Shown: piece after piece, positions 27,646 through 36,221 of the stretch
Numbering within the stretch: position 1 is the first letter of the stretch
Layout: the number at the start of each line of letters is the position of its first letter
Assembly (NCBI GenBank): GCA_963771545.1
Contig: CAVYTX010000002.1
Coordinates: 1,426,001-1,490,000 of the forward strand
Reading direction: 5' to 3'
DNA: 64,000 nucleotides
DNA from: CAKZLS01 sp963771545
GTDB taxonomy: Bacteria > Pseudomonadota > Alphaproteobacteria > Rhodospirillales > Defluviicoccaceae
Program-made: the position numbers and the translations under genes
The notes under the pieces: model-generated
Databases searched by the model: none
What the model was told of the DNA's origin: nothing
The model's input: only the letters and a program-made list of their open reading frames with translations

Positions 27646-27825
27646 TCAATGAGCAAAGGCGATCACCAAGCCCACAACCGCAATCCAAAAGACGAGCTTC
27701 AAGAATCCCGAGCCGCCTGAAGATTGTGATCTGCGCAAATATTCGGGAGGAGGAGGACCCGGAACATTCACGGGATAATAGCCAGGCCCGCGCGAACCCT
27801 GCTGCTTCCACTGCTGTCGAATCAT
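27646..27825 (-). CDS. Small tail-anchored membrane protein
   Basis: 59 residues from the ATG at 27825: a Gln/Arg/Pro-rich soluble part (MIRQQWKQQGSRGPGYYP, PGPPPPEYLRR), a Gly/Ser hinge, and one C-terminal membrane helix (FLKLVFWIAVVGLVIAFAH) with almost nothing after it. This is a typical tail-anchored small protein layout. GGGAG lies about 10-15 bases upstream. The ~80-bp repeat in front of it is shared with the gene at 27510. Function unknown. Confidence 0.55.
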   Translation of the reverse strand: MIRQQWKQQGSRGPGYYPVNVPGPPPPEYLRRSQSSGGSGFLKLVFWIAVVGLVIAFAH

Positions 27826-27855
27826 GGTGCTTCGTCTCCCTGTAAAGAACGGTTG

Positions 27856-27937
27856 AACGCCCCAATTGTCGCATGCGAGCCTTGGCCGCAGAAACGGACT
27901 CCTAGCCGTCATCTGACCGACATCTCGCACGTGTGAC
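27856..27937. repeat. Diverged ~80-bp promoter-flank repeat, copy 2
   Basis: Partner of 27538-27620. It ends 31 bp from the start codon of the small membrane-protein gene, almost the same distance as copy 1 from its gene, which suggests a duplicated promoter and operator region. Confidence 0.55.
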
Positions 27938-28094
27938 GTATTTATGCGGGTAAATGTCGCACCATCGTCAACTTGCGCATGTTGGGCAAACTCGCATCCT
28001 CTCACGCGAAAACCGTGAAAGAAGCACCCGCTTGCAAACGCTGACTGCCGACAATCGGTTATTCGAGGCCCAGCCCCAGTGTCTGCGGGCAGAG

Positions 28095-29996
28095 TTAAGG
28101 GCGGAGGAAGAGCCCACCTTCATGATGAGGCGCTGTTCCAGCACTGGTGGAACATGCCATCGAAGCCTTGTCGGGCAGATCCCTGGCAAAATGATCCTGG
28201 AATAGGGCGTGGATGAACATGTACCCGCCGCCGACCTTCCTCAACAGAACCAGATGCGAGGCATAATCGAGAAAGTGGACGTAGTTCAGGGGAGCCCGCC
28301 CGCACTTCCAGAGCAGGATCCGAAGAATGCCGTGTTGAATGCAGGTATGGCCGCCATTCAACAGACCGGTAATGAAACCAAAACCCACCCCGTATGCCAC
28401 CGCGGCAGCAGGCTCGAGCCGCCCAGCGAGTAGCAAGCTGAAGAGCGCAGCCCCGATGATGCCTGTAACAATGGCGCTTTTGAGGGACCGTCTGACGCCT
28501 TGATTGGGCATGGTACGCACCTCCGACGTGCGTCCCGGAACCTCGAAGCACAAAAAGAATACGGCCGCAGACAGGGTGCCGAGGATAAGCCCCAGCCCGC
28601 GACCATCCACCATCCAGCCAAAGCTCCCGAAGCAGATGCCAAACACCAGACCGCCGAAGGAACGCGTCTTCCACTTTTCGGTCAGTAGCGACCAGGACCA
28701 GTGGAAACTTTCAACCGGTTTGATCTCGCCTCCATAGCCCAACTGCCAGAAGGCTACCGGCCCGATGGTACCAAGGAGCAAACCGATCGAGAGTGCCATC
28801 TGATTACCGGTACTCAGTTGAGCGCCCAAACCAAATAACAGTCCAGTGGTAAGACCACTGACCAAGAGTGCGGCAAAGATAGCGGTATTCATCAGATAGC
28901 GGTTCGGCAAAGATGTTGGTTGCATCCATTCAAGATAAAGGATTGTTTGTCGACTCTTGCACAACAAAGCGGCGAGACCACTGAGCCAACAGACCGTCTC
29001 ACCTTGCGTATATTCGTGGGCGCGTCCGCGTCGCGCGAACATGGCATCGACGTAGACGTCAAAGAGCCAAGCGCGTCGTTCCTCCCGGCTTCCGCCGTGC
29101 GGCGCAATTGCCGGTGGTCGGTCCCGACACGCTTGCACGAGAACGTCGAGCATGAGCGGACTGTCTATAAGTTCCCAAAGTGTCGGATCAGCTCGGAGCG
29201 TCGCGCACGCGCCGGCGAAGGCCTCCTCATTCTGCCGAAAATAGGCTTCAACCCTCTCTCGACCGAGCGGGTGGACGATAAGCGCACCGGTAAGTGTGAG
29301 CTGCACCGAGAGCGCTTCGTATGCCTCAGTCCGACAGCAAACTACCATCCTCACTACGCCCAGGTCACGGTGCCGCTCGGCACGGTAGGCGTTGATGACA
29401 GCGATGCAAGATTCCCGATTCTCCGCGGGCACTTCGTCAAGCCCGTCGAGCAGCGGCACAATGATCCCCCGCTCGACCCAGTTGCGCGCCGTGCCCGACG
29501 CTACATCGTACCGCCGGTTAAGCTCGTTCACGAGCCAATCCGCCAGATTCGGTCTCTGGGCGGACCATGAGGAAAGCGGGAAGACAACCGGCACGCATGC
29601 GTTCTCGTCACGTTCCGCCTTGTCAAGAAGCGCGGCCGCGAGCTTCAGCATCAGTGTCGACTTTCCTGCTCCAGGAGCTCCGAGGATGAGGAGAGCTTGG
29701 CCGAAATCGAAGAAAGCATTCTTGACAGAGGCCTCGGTGAAACAACCTGCCGGGTAGGGCGACGGCATGGGAACGTCCGCCCAAGGATGCATCACCACGT
29801 CGACCTGAGACTTCAGATCGAGTGAGATCGCACGATGCGCCGCGAGGGACTGCCCGAGGACGCCGTCGATCCAGATCCTGCGAACGTTGCGGATGAGAAG
29901 GACACGTTCCTCATCCGGTAGGCCCGCGTGCTCCGTTCCAGGTGCGACTGTCCTGGGCGTTGCAGACTGGTCGGCAACCCCCAGATCGAACTCCAA
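28095..29996 (-). CDS. NACHT NTPase with transmembrane C-terminus
   Basis: 633 residues from a TTG. The NACHT-associated lead (VRRIWIDGVLGQSL) comes first. The STAND NTPase then has Walker A GAPGAGKST (106-114) and Walker B VPLLDGLDE (181-188), with CCRTEAY as sensor region. The C-terminal ~270 residues hold several membrane helices (FAALLVSGLTTGLLFGL, GLILGTLSAAVFFLC, SLLLAGRLEPAAAV) and end in a soluble tail. Bacterial NACHT proteins act in antiphage defence and signal transduction. It overlaps the HTH frame at 29911-30177 in a different frame; the two together look like one HTH-NACHT-TM gene split by a single-base shift. Ligand and effector unknown. Confidence 0.82.
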   Translation of the reverse strand: MEFDLGVADQSATPRTVAPGTEHAGLPDEERVLLIRNVRRIWIDGVLGQSLAAHRAISLDLKSQVDVVMHPWADVPMPSPYPAGCFTEASVKNAFFDFGQALLILGAPGAGKSTLMLKLAAALLDKAERDENACVPVVFPLSSWSAQRPNLADWLVNELNRRYDVASGTARNWVERGIIVPLLDGLDEVPAENRESCIAVINAYRAERHRDLGVVRMVVCCRTEAYEALSVQLTLTGALIVHPLGRERVEAYFRQNEEAFAGACATLRADPTLWELIDSPLMLDVLVQACRDRPPAIAPHGGSREERRAWLFDVYVDAMFARRGRAHEYTQGETVCWLSGLAALLCKSRQTILYLEWMQPTSLPNRYLMNTAIFAALLVSGLTTGLLFGLGAQLSTGNQMALSIGLLLGTIGPVAFWQLGYGGEIKPVESFHWSWSLLTEKWKTRSFGGLVFGICFGSFGWMVDGRGLGLILGTLSAAVFFLCFEVPGRTSEVRTMPNQGVRRSLKSAIVTGIIGAALFSLLLAGRLEPAAAVAYGVGFGFITGLLNGGHTCIQHGILRILLWKCGRAPLNYVHFLDYASHLVLLRKVGGGYMFIHALFQDHFARDLPDKASMACSTSAGTAPHHEGGLFLRP

Positions 29997-30177
29997 ACAG
30001 TGCTTCCAGCTGCTTTATGTGACGGTAAAAGACAGGGCTGCCCCGCTCCCAGCGCTCGATCGTCTTCTTGCTAACCCGCAGCTCTTCGGCCAGCCGCTCC
30101 TGGCTCCAGCCCCGTTTCTGGCGGGATGTTCTAAGTTTGGCGGTGTCCAACGGTCTTGTGCGCGTGTCCCCAGGCAT
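29911..30177 (-). CDS. XRE-type helix-turn-helix module, N-terminal part of the NACHT gene
   Basis: From the ATG at 30177 (MPGDTRTRPLD; GGGGAG upstream) comes a full HTH_3 domain: LRTSRQKRGWSQERLAEELRV then SKKTIERWERGSP and IKQLEALFGV. In many STAND proteins an HTH of exactly this form (ending LxALFG) leads directly into the NACHT part. Here the frame then drifts into a short non-homologous tail, while the NACHT frame starts one base out of phase at 29996. Either a frameshift mutation or sequencing error split one gene, or the two are coupled overlapping genes. DNA binding or a structural role are both possible. Confidence 0.65.
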   Translation of the reverse strand: MPGDTRTRPLDTAKLRTSRQKRGWSQERLAEELRVSKKTIERWERGSPVFYRHIKQLEALFGVRSGGCRPVCNAQDSRTWNGARGPTG

Positions 30178-31029
30178 CCCGCTGCTCCCCGTCTGCGGAA
30201 GGGCGATGTTGTTGGTGAGGACGGCTTCTTGAGATTTCGTTGATGATGAGCCTTGGACCCCGTCGCAACGCTCTACCCCCCCCGCACACCAAATCGTTAC
30301 GCAGATGTCGACCAAACTACGACCATATTAGCCAGGAAGGTTTCAGCGAGCAAACGAATATCACCCTCAAGGACCCGCAAATGGGTCTATTGCGAGTGAT
30401 GACGTCAAGTCCCATCCGAACCGCGGCGGCTCCGCTGGATGGCGTGGACTGCGGTCCATTGCCACCCCCGGACGGCCGAGCCTCAGGCTCACATACGCGA
30501 AATCCTAGCGGCACGGCATGGCAGAACGCCCCGGGGCTACGTCGAGAGATTCGCGGTTGAGGGCCAGCCCTAAAATGGGCGGACTCTGGGGATCAATACG
30601 GATCGGCGGTCGTGGAGGACAAATTAACTTTCTTAGAAAGCGGTTGTATGCTCGCGAATTTTCTATTCGAGATTGAAACGATGCCTAGATTACGGGAATA
30701 AGTCGCCTAGACGCTTGCGATGTAATTGCATATGCTGAGTTGAGGTTCGAAGTTTTTTTTCCGCATGATGGGACTGTAAATGCGACACGTTTTCGCACCA
30801 AAATATGACTCGGGCCGCCCGAGCTTTGGTTATAGCTAGAAACCTTATCGGGCTGTTCTGCCGGAATACGTCAACAAGAGGAGGGCCCTTCCAGTATCGA
30901 ACGCCGAAAAAGAATAAGGCAATCTATTCATTGAACAACTTGAGTTTTCTGGACACTCGAGCAAATCAGCTGGAAGCGCGTGACAGCGTCAACGCGACTG
31001 GAAAAGGGATCTATACGGAGTTACCGTCC
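30178..31029. other. Intergenic region without recognisable gene
   Basis: About 850 bp between the HTH start and the lipoprotein. It contains a C-rich tract (about 30280) and, from about 30620 on, markedly AT-richer DNA. Open frames are short. Promoters for both divergent neighbours should lie here, but none can be fixed. Confidence 0.35.
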
Positions 31030-31497
31030 ATGAAGTGCCTATTAACGCAAATTTTATGGGTTGTCACTGCGGCAATGGTCACGTCCTGTGGTGGTAGTCT
31101 AGGACGGGCTATAGAAAAAGCTACGAGAAATGAACCACATCGCGAGTGCGCTACAACAAAGCCCAAATTCAATACTGCGGATTATAAAACGGTTGCAGTA
31201 GTAGGCTCTTGCGAGGAAATAGCTTCTGAAGTTGAAGCAATCTTGGTTCGTACGAAGCAGTATCAGGTGGTCGACCTAAGGCGTGCTTTTGACTCGGGCA
31301 ACTCCTCGGGTGTGGACGCTCAGGTGATCATAGAATGTAGCGGAAGCGAAGTTAAAATGCGCGTAATAGACTCTCAAACTAGCAGTGTGGTTGCTGCTGA
31401 ATTTGCTAGTAAGGACGCTCAATATGAAGGACTAAATGCGGCAAGTTATTTGGCTGGCGCCATTGTGCCCATCCAACACTGTTGGAAAACTTTTTAG
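31030..31497 (+). CDS. Putative outer-membrane lipoprotein
   Basis: 155 residues from the ATG at 31030. The signal peptide MKCLLTQILWVVTAAMVTSC ends in a lipobox VTSC, so Cys20 is the likely lipid anchor. The mature domain starts with ADYKTVAVVGSCEEIASEVE and ILVRTKQYQVVDLRRAF, recalling the alpha/beta start of CsgG/GNA1162-type periplasmic proteins, but the match is too weak to name. It ends 173 bp before the IS1380 copy, so it appears intact. The frame can be extended upstream to 30805, but that part is not protein-like. Confidence 0.6.
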   Translation: MKCLLTQILWVVTAAMVTSCGGSLGRAIEKATRNEPHRECATTKPKFNTADYKTVAVVGSCEEIASEVEAILVRTKQYQVVDLRRAFDSGNSSGVDAQVIIECSGSEVKMRVIDSQTSSVVAAEFASKDAQYEGLNAASYLAGAIVPIQHCWKTF

Positions 31498-31670
31498 CGC
31501 CATTCTTCTTTCCAATCGTTCTCGTGTCATCGCTGCTGGTGTTCCACCGATTGAAGAGGTGGACGAACAGATACCCTGCGAGCAGATGGACCGGGCCTTG
31601 CGCGGCCATCGAAAATGGGCTCTTCGACGCGGCAACTGGAATCCAAGAGGTGGCGCAGGTCGTAATCGGC

Positions 31671-33337
31671 TAGCCCGGATTTCTCAAACTAGGGGGTGCA
31701 TCGGGGCTCTGAATCTGGGAAAATTCTTTTTCCACTAAGAACTTAGACAACAGGACAGAGGAGGTCCCCGATGCAAACGGAGTGTAACCCGGATCTGTTT
31801 GGATTTGCACCTGTGGAAGGCCGCCGTGTGGAGGCGGCGTTCGACGGCGGGATGATGACGTCGGACGCCGGAGCGCTGCTTGTGGGGGCGGCGGAGCGGG
31901 CGATCGGTCTGATCGATCGGTTTGCTGGCTGCTTCGTCGACCGGCGGAACCCGGCGCTGATCGAGCACAAGGTGAGCACGCTGGTCGGCCAGCGGGTGTT
32001 CGGGATCGCGCTCGGCTACGAGGATCTGGTCGACCACGACACGCTGCGCCACGACCCGGTGATGGCGGTGCTGGCCGGCAAGCTGGCGGCGAAGCGGTCG
32101 GACTGCGCACCGGTGGCCGGCAAGTCGACACTGAACCGGCTGGAACTGAGCACCGCGCTGCCGACGCTGTACCACAAGATCGGCTATCAGGCGGCGGCGA
32201 TCGAGGCGCTGTTTGTCGAGTGGTTCGTGGAAGCGCACCGTACGCCGCCGGCGCAGATCATTCTCGACCTGGACGCCACGGATGATCCGCTGCACGGCCA
32301 CCAAGAGGGCCGCTTCTTCCACGGCTACTACGATTGTTACTGTTACCTGCCGCTGTACATCTTCTGTGGTCGGCACCTGCTGGCCGCCAAGCTGCGGCCG
32401 GCCAACATCGATGGCTCGGCCGGGGCGTACGAGGAAGTGGCGCGGATCGTGGCGCAGATCCGCCGGCACTGGCCCGAGGTCCGCGTGCTGCTGCGTGCCA
32501 ATTCGGGGTTTGCCCGCGAGCCGCTGATGGCCTGGTGCGAGGCCAACGGCATCGACTTCCTGTTCGGGCTGGCGCGCACCGAGCGGCTGGAAGCGGCGAT
32601 CGCCGCCGAACTGGCTTCGGCGCGGGCCGAGGCCGAGACGAAGCGCCGGCCGGCACGGCGCTACAAAGACTTTCAGTGGTCGACGCTGGACAGTTGGTCG
32701 CGCCCGCGCCGGGTGGTCGGCAAGGCGGAGTGGACCCGCGGCGAGGCCAACCCGCGCTTTGTCGTCACCTCGCTGACGCCGCGGGAGATCCGCGCCCGCC
32801 GGCTCTACGAGACGCTGTACTGCTTCCGCGGCGACATGGAGAACAGGATCAAGGAATGCCAACTCGACCTGTTCGCCGATCGCACCTCGGCCCGCAGCAT
32901 GCGCGCCAATCAGCTGCGGCTGTGGTTTGCCTCCATGGCCTACGTGCTGCTCTGCGCCTTGCGGCGGATCGGTCTGCAGCATACCCGCTTCGCCAAGGCC
33001 ACCTGCGGCCGCATCCGGCTGGCGCTGATGAAGGTCGCCGCGCTGGTGCGCATCAGCGTGCGCCGGATTAAGTTCGCCATGTCGTCGGCCTTTCCCTATC
33101 AGGCCGAGTTCCGCGCCGCACACGCACGACTATCCGCCGCCGCGGCGTAAGCGGCTCGACAAGCCCCACCCCGTCAACAACAGAGGAACAGCGCCGAACC
33201 AGCCCAACCGCCAAGGGCGGACCGCGCAGCGCGCCCCAAGCCCGCGATCAGCCGCAGCCCCGGCTCTCCCAACCTCCAGACCCACCGACGCCGCAAACCA
33301 TCGTGGTTCCATTTACAAGTTTGAGAAATCCGGGTTA
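31671..33337 (+). mobile_element. IS1380-family insertion sequence, copy 1
   Basis: Terminal inverted repeats: left TAGCCCGGATTTCTCAAACT (31671-31690) and right complement TAACCCGGATTTCTCAAACT (33318-33337), one mismatch. It encloses one transposase gene. The four bases at the outer left edge are CTAG here and TTAG in copy 2; the right edge is TTAG in both. Confidence 0.85.
31771..33150 (+). CDS. IS1380-family transposase, copy 1 (probable active-site D to N change)
   Basis: 459 residues. DDE transposase with the first catalytic region IILDLDATDDPLHG (~167-180) and the fold continuing FHGYYDCYCYLPLYIF. The second catalytic region is LLRANSGFARE here, where copy 2 and the family have RADSGF or RGDSGF. 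The aspartate-to-asparagine change (AAT for GAT at about 32502) should abolish catalysis, so this copy may depend on copy 2 in trans. The C-terminal third has ETLYCFRGDMENRIKE, supplying the glutamate, and the LFADRTS motif typical of IS1380. Copy 2 differs at only a few residues. Confidence 0.92.
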   Translation: MQTECNPDLFGFAPVEGRRVEAAFDGGMMTSDAGALLVGAAERAIGLIDRFAGCFVDRRNPALIEHKVSTLVGQRVFGIALGYEDLVDHDTLRHDPVMAVLAGKLAAKRSDCAPVAGKSTLNRLELSTALPTLYHKIGYQAAAIEALFVEWFVEAHRTPPAQIILDLDATDDPLHGHQEGRFFHGYYDCYCYLPLYIFCGRHLLAAKLRPANIDGSAGAYEEVARIVAQIRRHWPEVRVLLRANSGFAREPLMAWCEANGIDFLFGLARTERLEAAIAAELASARAEAETKRRPARRYKDFQWSTLDSWSRPRRVVGKAEWTRGEANPRFVVTSLTPREIRARRLYETLYCFRGDMENRIKECQLDLFADRTSARSMRANQLRLWFASMAYVLLCALRRIGLQHTRFAKATCGRIRLALMKVAALVRISVRRIKFAMSSAFPYQAEFRAAHARLSAAAA

Positions 33338-33340
33338 GGT

Positions 33341-33574
33341 AGCCGTCGCTGGCGTCGGCGGCACAGCATGGGACGGTTCCGAAGTTCGCAAACGAGATAC
33401 CGCCCGTCTGGTCGGGAGCGGCATTTCCCCATGGATAGCGGCGGCCATCCGCTCCCCGCGCGGCGAACTCCCATTCTTCATCCGTCGGAAGCCGAAGGCC
33501 GTAGTGGCGGCAGAAAGCCGCCGCGTCGCGCGCGGATACTTGAACCACCGGATGCGAACCAAGACCTGCGTACT
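33341..33574 (-). pseudogene. Formylglycine-generating-enzyme family fragment, copy 1
   Basis: An in-frame 78-residue piece: GLGSHPVVQVSARDAAAFC, RLPTDEEWEFAARGADGRR and YPWGNAAPDQ, the signature middle of the FGE-sulfatase domain (SUMF1/PvdO type). It is cut on one side by the RAYT inverted repeat and on the other by the right end of IS1380, so both mobile elements landed in or beside an FGE-type gene elsewhere. The active-site end is absent. Confidence 0.8.
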
Positions 33575-33599
33575 GGGGTCAGGTCTATCATTGTACTAC
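33575..33599. repeat. RAYT element inverted repeat, left arm, copy 1
   Basis: Starts GGGGTCAGGTCTA and ends GTACTAC. Inverted partner at 34464-34488 with about 21 of 25 positions matching. Confidence 0.65.
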
Positions 33600-34442
33600 A
33601 CTGTCCCTCCGCGCCGCCCGGACGATGCGTCCGACGGTGGTGAAGTGCACGCCGAACGCCTCGGCGATCTGTTGATAGCTGTAGGCGCCGGTGGCGTAGA
33701 CGGCGGCGATGGCGGCATCGCGGGTCGGGTGTTGGGAAGCGATCTCCTCCAGCGGCGGCGCAGGCGGGCGGCGCTGCGCGCGGGGGATGGCCGTGTCGGG
33801 CGGACCGGCGCGCCCCAATGCCTGCATGCGGGCGACGAACCGGTCGTCGCCGAGAAACACCTGCCGGTTGAGCTTCGTCCAAATGGAGTCCGCGTCTATC
33901 CCCTCGGCGACAAAGCGCCGGTAAAGTCGGATCGCGACCGCTCGGTCATCGGCGAAATGGGCGAGCAGGGTGTCGGCCGCCAGCCACGGCGGCGGTTTGG
34001 CCTTGCCGGCCGTGGCGCGATAGCTGCTCCATTTCCATTTGCCCGGATCGCCGACCATGCCGGCGCGAACCGGATTAAGCACCACATAGCGCGCCAATTC
34101 GAGCAGGTGCGCATCGGCGTCCACGAGAACGGCGGTGTAGCGGCCCTGGAACACGTGGCCGGAGCGGCCATGACGGCGGTTGATGGTCTGGGTGTACACG
34201 CCGTTGAGCTGGCGCATGCCCTTGGCGAGGTTGCCGTCCGGCGTCTCGACCACCAGGTGATAGTGGTTGGTCATCAGGCAGTGCGCGTGGCACAGCCAAT
34301 TGAAGCGATCCACGACGTCGCCGAGACCATCAAGAAACAGCCGGCGATCCTTGTCGTCCTCGTAGATGGCCTCGCGGCGGTTGCCCCGCGCGGTCACATG
34401 ATACAGCGCGCCGGGAAATTCGATCCTCAGTGGTCTGGACAT
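33588..34442 (-). CDS. REP-associated tyrosine transposase (RAYT), intact copy
   Basis: 284 residues. Y1-transposase core: ARGNRREAIYEDDKDRRLFL, then the HUH metal motif in MTNHYHLVVETP (~60-68), QGRYTAVLVD, and RYVVLNPVRAGMV with the nucleophilic-tyrosine helix region. The C-terminal part is an added helix-turn-helix (TGAYSYQQIAEAFGVHFTTV) giving repeat recognition. RAYTs nick and move REP-like hairpins by single-strand chemistry. The gene lies between 25-bp inverted repeats (33575-33599, 34464-34488), the likely substrate ends. The copy at 40294-41149 is frameshifted. Confidence 0.88.
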   Translation of the reverse strand: MSRPLRIEFPGALYHVTARGNRREAIYEDDKDRRLFLDGLGDVVDRFNWLCHAHCLMTNHYHLVVETPDGNLAKGMRQLNGVYTQTINRRHGRSGHVFQGRYTAVLVDADAHLLELARYVVLNPVRAGMVGDPGKWKWSSYRATAGKAKPPPWLAADTLLAHFADDRAVAIRLYRRFVAEGIDADSIWTKLNRQVFLGDDRFVARMQALGRAGPPDTAIPRAQRRPPAPPLEEIASQHPTRDAAIAAVYATGAYSYQQIAEAFGVHFTTVGRIVRAARRDSVVQ

Positions 34443-34463
34443 AGGTGGAGCTTACCACGCGGC

Positions 34464-34488
34464 GTAGTATAATACTAGACCTGACCCC
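34464..34488. repeat. RAYT element inverted repeat, right arm, copy 1
   Basis: GTAGTATAATACTAGACCTG then ACCCC, reverse partner of 33575-33599. The 2.8-kb duplication ends nine bases further on. Confidence 0.65.
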
Positions 34489-34546
34489 TTTCCCCCGCAC
34501 CAGGGGCTGCCGATCGAAAACCTACTGTGATCCGCCGCCCGGTGGC

Positions 34547-35194
34547 TCAGCCGTCGTCGTTGCGCTGGGCTAGCTCGCGCTTGGCGGGGAAGTACCAGCG
34601 CATGACCTTGCGCAGATTGTCCGAATCCGGCCGCGCCCAGTTGCGCATCAGCTCGGAACCGAAGGAGATCGCGGTGACCGGATGCGCACCAGCCTGGATC
34701 ATCCGTTGGATCGCGCTTTCGTGCGACACCTTCGAAATACCGCCCACCGCATCGATCACCGGATAGACCTCATATCCTTCGGCCAGCATGTCGAGCGTCG
34801 GGAAGGCGAGGCAGACTTCAGTCCACAGCCCACAGATGACGATTTTCTTGCGCCCGGTCGCCTCGACCGCGGCGCGGAACTCGGCATCCTCCCATGAATT
34901 GACTCCGGTGCGGTCGATTTCCTGAACGTCGGGCAGTTCCTTGCGCAACTCGTCGATCGTGCCCGTGTTGACCCCCATGTCGACGGCCACGGTGGAAAGG
35001 ATCACCGGCACGTCGTAGGCGCGGGCGAGCTTACACACGGCCTTCACGTTAAGCATCACTTCCTCGATCGGCGAAGACTGCACTGTGGCGACCTGTTCGG
35101 GCTGGTAATCGATCAGCACTACGGCGCAGTTCTGCGGGGTCAGCAGCCGATCATGCAGTGGATCGCGGATTGGTTCGATTTCGGTCTTGGGCAT
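34547..35194 (-). CDS. Isochorismatase-family cysteine hydrolase (YcaC-like)
   Basis: 215 residues of the isochorismatase fold. The catalytic aspartate is in VVLIDYQPEQ (near residue 29), the nucleophile cysteine is in ICGLWTEVCLAFP (near 126), and the cis-peptide/oxyanion region is GGISKVSHESAIQRM. The sequence is closest in style to YcaC-type hydrolases of unknown substrate rather than true isochorismatases. It follows the pirin gene by 90 bp on the same strand, divergent from an HxlR regulator, suggesting a small redox- or quinone-responsive operon. Confidence 0.87.
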   Translation of the reverse strand: MPKTEIEPIRDPLHDRLLTPQNCAVVLIDYQPEQVATVQSSPIEEVMLNVKAVCKLARAYDVPVILSTVAVDMGVNTGTIDELRKELPDVQEIDRTGVNSWEDAEFRAAVEATGRKKIVICGLWTEVCLAFPTLDMLAEGYEVYPVIDAVGGISKVSHESAIQRMIQAGAHPVTAISFGSELMRNWARPDSDNLRKVMRWYFPAKRELAQRNDDG

Positions 35195-35284
35195 GGTCTG
35201 TTCTTCCTTGTTGTGGCGCGCGCGAATGACGGCCGGGAGACGAGGACAGCCGGGCCTCGCAATTCGAGGCCCGGCTGTTCCGGA

Positions 35285-36148
35285 TCAGGTGGCAGCCATC
35301 CGGCCGAAGCGGCCGGCCTTGAAATCGTCGATCGCTTCGCGGATTTCGGCCTCGCTGTTCATCACGAAGGGTCCGTAACCCACAACCGGCTCGTCGATCG
35401 GCTCGCCGGTGAGCACCAGGATCATGGCATCGCCGTCGGCGTGTAGCATCAGACCGTCGCCCTCCGTTGACAGGCGCGCGGCCTCGGCCTCGCCGATGCC
35501 CTTCCGATCAATTGTTACGTGACCCGAAAGTACCGCGACCGTGCTGTTATGGCCCTCGGGCAGCGGAAGGGTCGCCTCCGCACCGGCGTCAAGTCGCACG
35601 TCCCACAAGTTGACGGGCGTAAAGGTTCGCGCGGGGCCTTTCGTGTCACCGAAAGCCCCCGCGATGATCCGCGCTCTTCCGCCGTCGAACATGACGGTCG
35701 GGATCGTATCGGCGGTGATCACCTGGTAGGCAGGCGGCGCCCCCTTGTCCTTCGCGGGCAGGTTGACCCACAGCTGGACCATGCGGAACGGGCCGCCGGC
35801 CTTCGAGAAACCAAGCGAATGGAACTCTTCGTGGATGATGCCGCCACCGGCGGTCATCCACTGGACGTCGCCCTTGCTGATCGTGCCGCCGCCGCCGGTG
35901 GAATCGCGGTGGCTGACCTCGCCGTCATAGACGATGGTCACCGTCTCAAACCCGCGATGCGGATGCTCGCCGACGCCACGCGGTGATCCTTCGTTCGGCT
36001 CGAACATGTACGGACCCGCATAGTCGAACAGCAGAAAGGGGCTGATCGCCTTCGTATCGCCCTGGTGGCTAAACAGCGAGCGCACGGGGAACCCGTCGCC
36101 GACCCAGTGACCGGCACGGTTGTGGATGATGTCGACCAGAGTCTTCAT
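35285..36148 (-). CDS. Pirin family protein
   Basis: 287 residues from the ATG at 36148, with GAGAGG upstream. Bicupin of the pirin family: metal-binding residues lie in GEHPHRGFETVTIVYDGEVSH and DVQWMTAGGGIIHEE, the usual three His and one Glu. The second cupin carries HNSTVAVLSGHVTID. Some pirins have quercetin 2,3-dioxygenase activity; others are regulators. First gene of a pirin-isochorismatase pair, transcribed away from the HxlR gene across a 118-bp shared control region. Confidence 0.9.
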   Translation of the reverse strand: MKTLVDIIHNRAGHWVGDGFPVRSLFSHQGDTKAISPFLLFDYAGPYMFEPNEGSPRGVGEHPHRGFETVTIVYDGEVSHRDSTGGGGTISKGDVQWMTAGGGIIHEEFHSLGFSKAGGPFRMVQLWVNLPAKDKGAPPAYQVITADTIPTVMFDGGRARIIAGAFGDTKGPARTFTPVNLWDVRLDAGAEATLPLPEGHNSTVAVLSGHVTIDRKGIGEAEAARLSTEGDGLMLHADGDAMILVLTGEPIDEPVVGYGPFVMNSEAEIREAIDDFKAGRFGRMAAT

Positions 36149-36221
36149 GGCAGTACCTCTCACCGAAGGCGCATTGTCTGCCCCGCCTCCAGGGCTCGGT
36201 TTCCGGTTTCCTTAATTGGGC

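Larger units (their letters stand above)
31671..34497. mobile_element. 2.8-kb mobile unit, copy 1 (IS1380 + FGE fragment + RAYT)
   Basis: Near-identical to 38379-41204. Identity starts exactly at the left IS1380 end (TAGCCCGG) and stops after CCCCCG at 34497, just outside the RAYT inverted repeat. Flanks on both sides differ between the copies, so the whole block moved as one. Differences seen: two bases missing in copy 2 upstream of the transposase, a few substitutions, and one extra A in the copy 2 RAYT. Confidence 0.85.
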
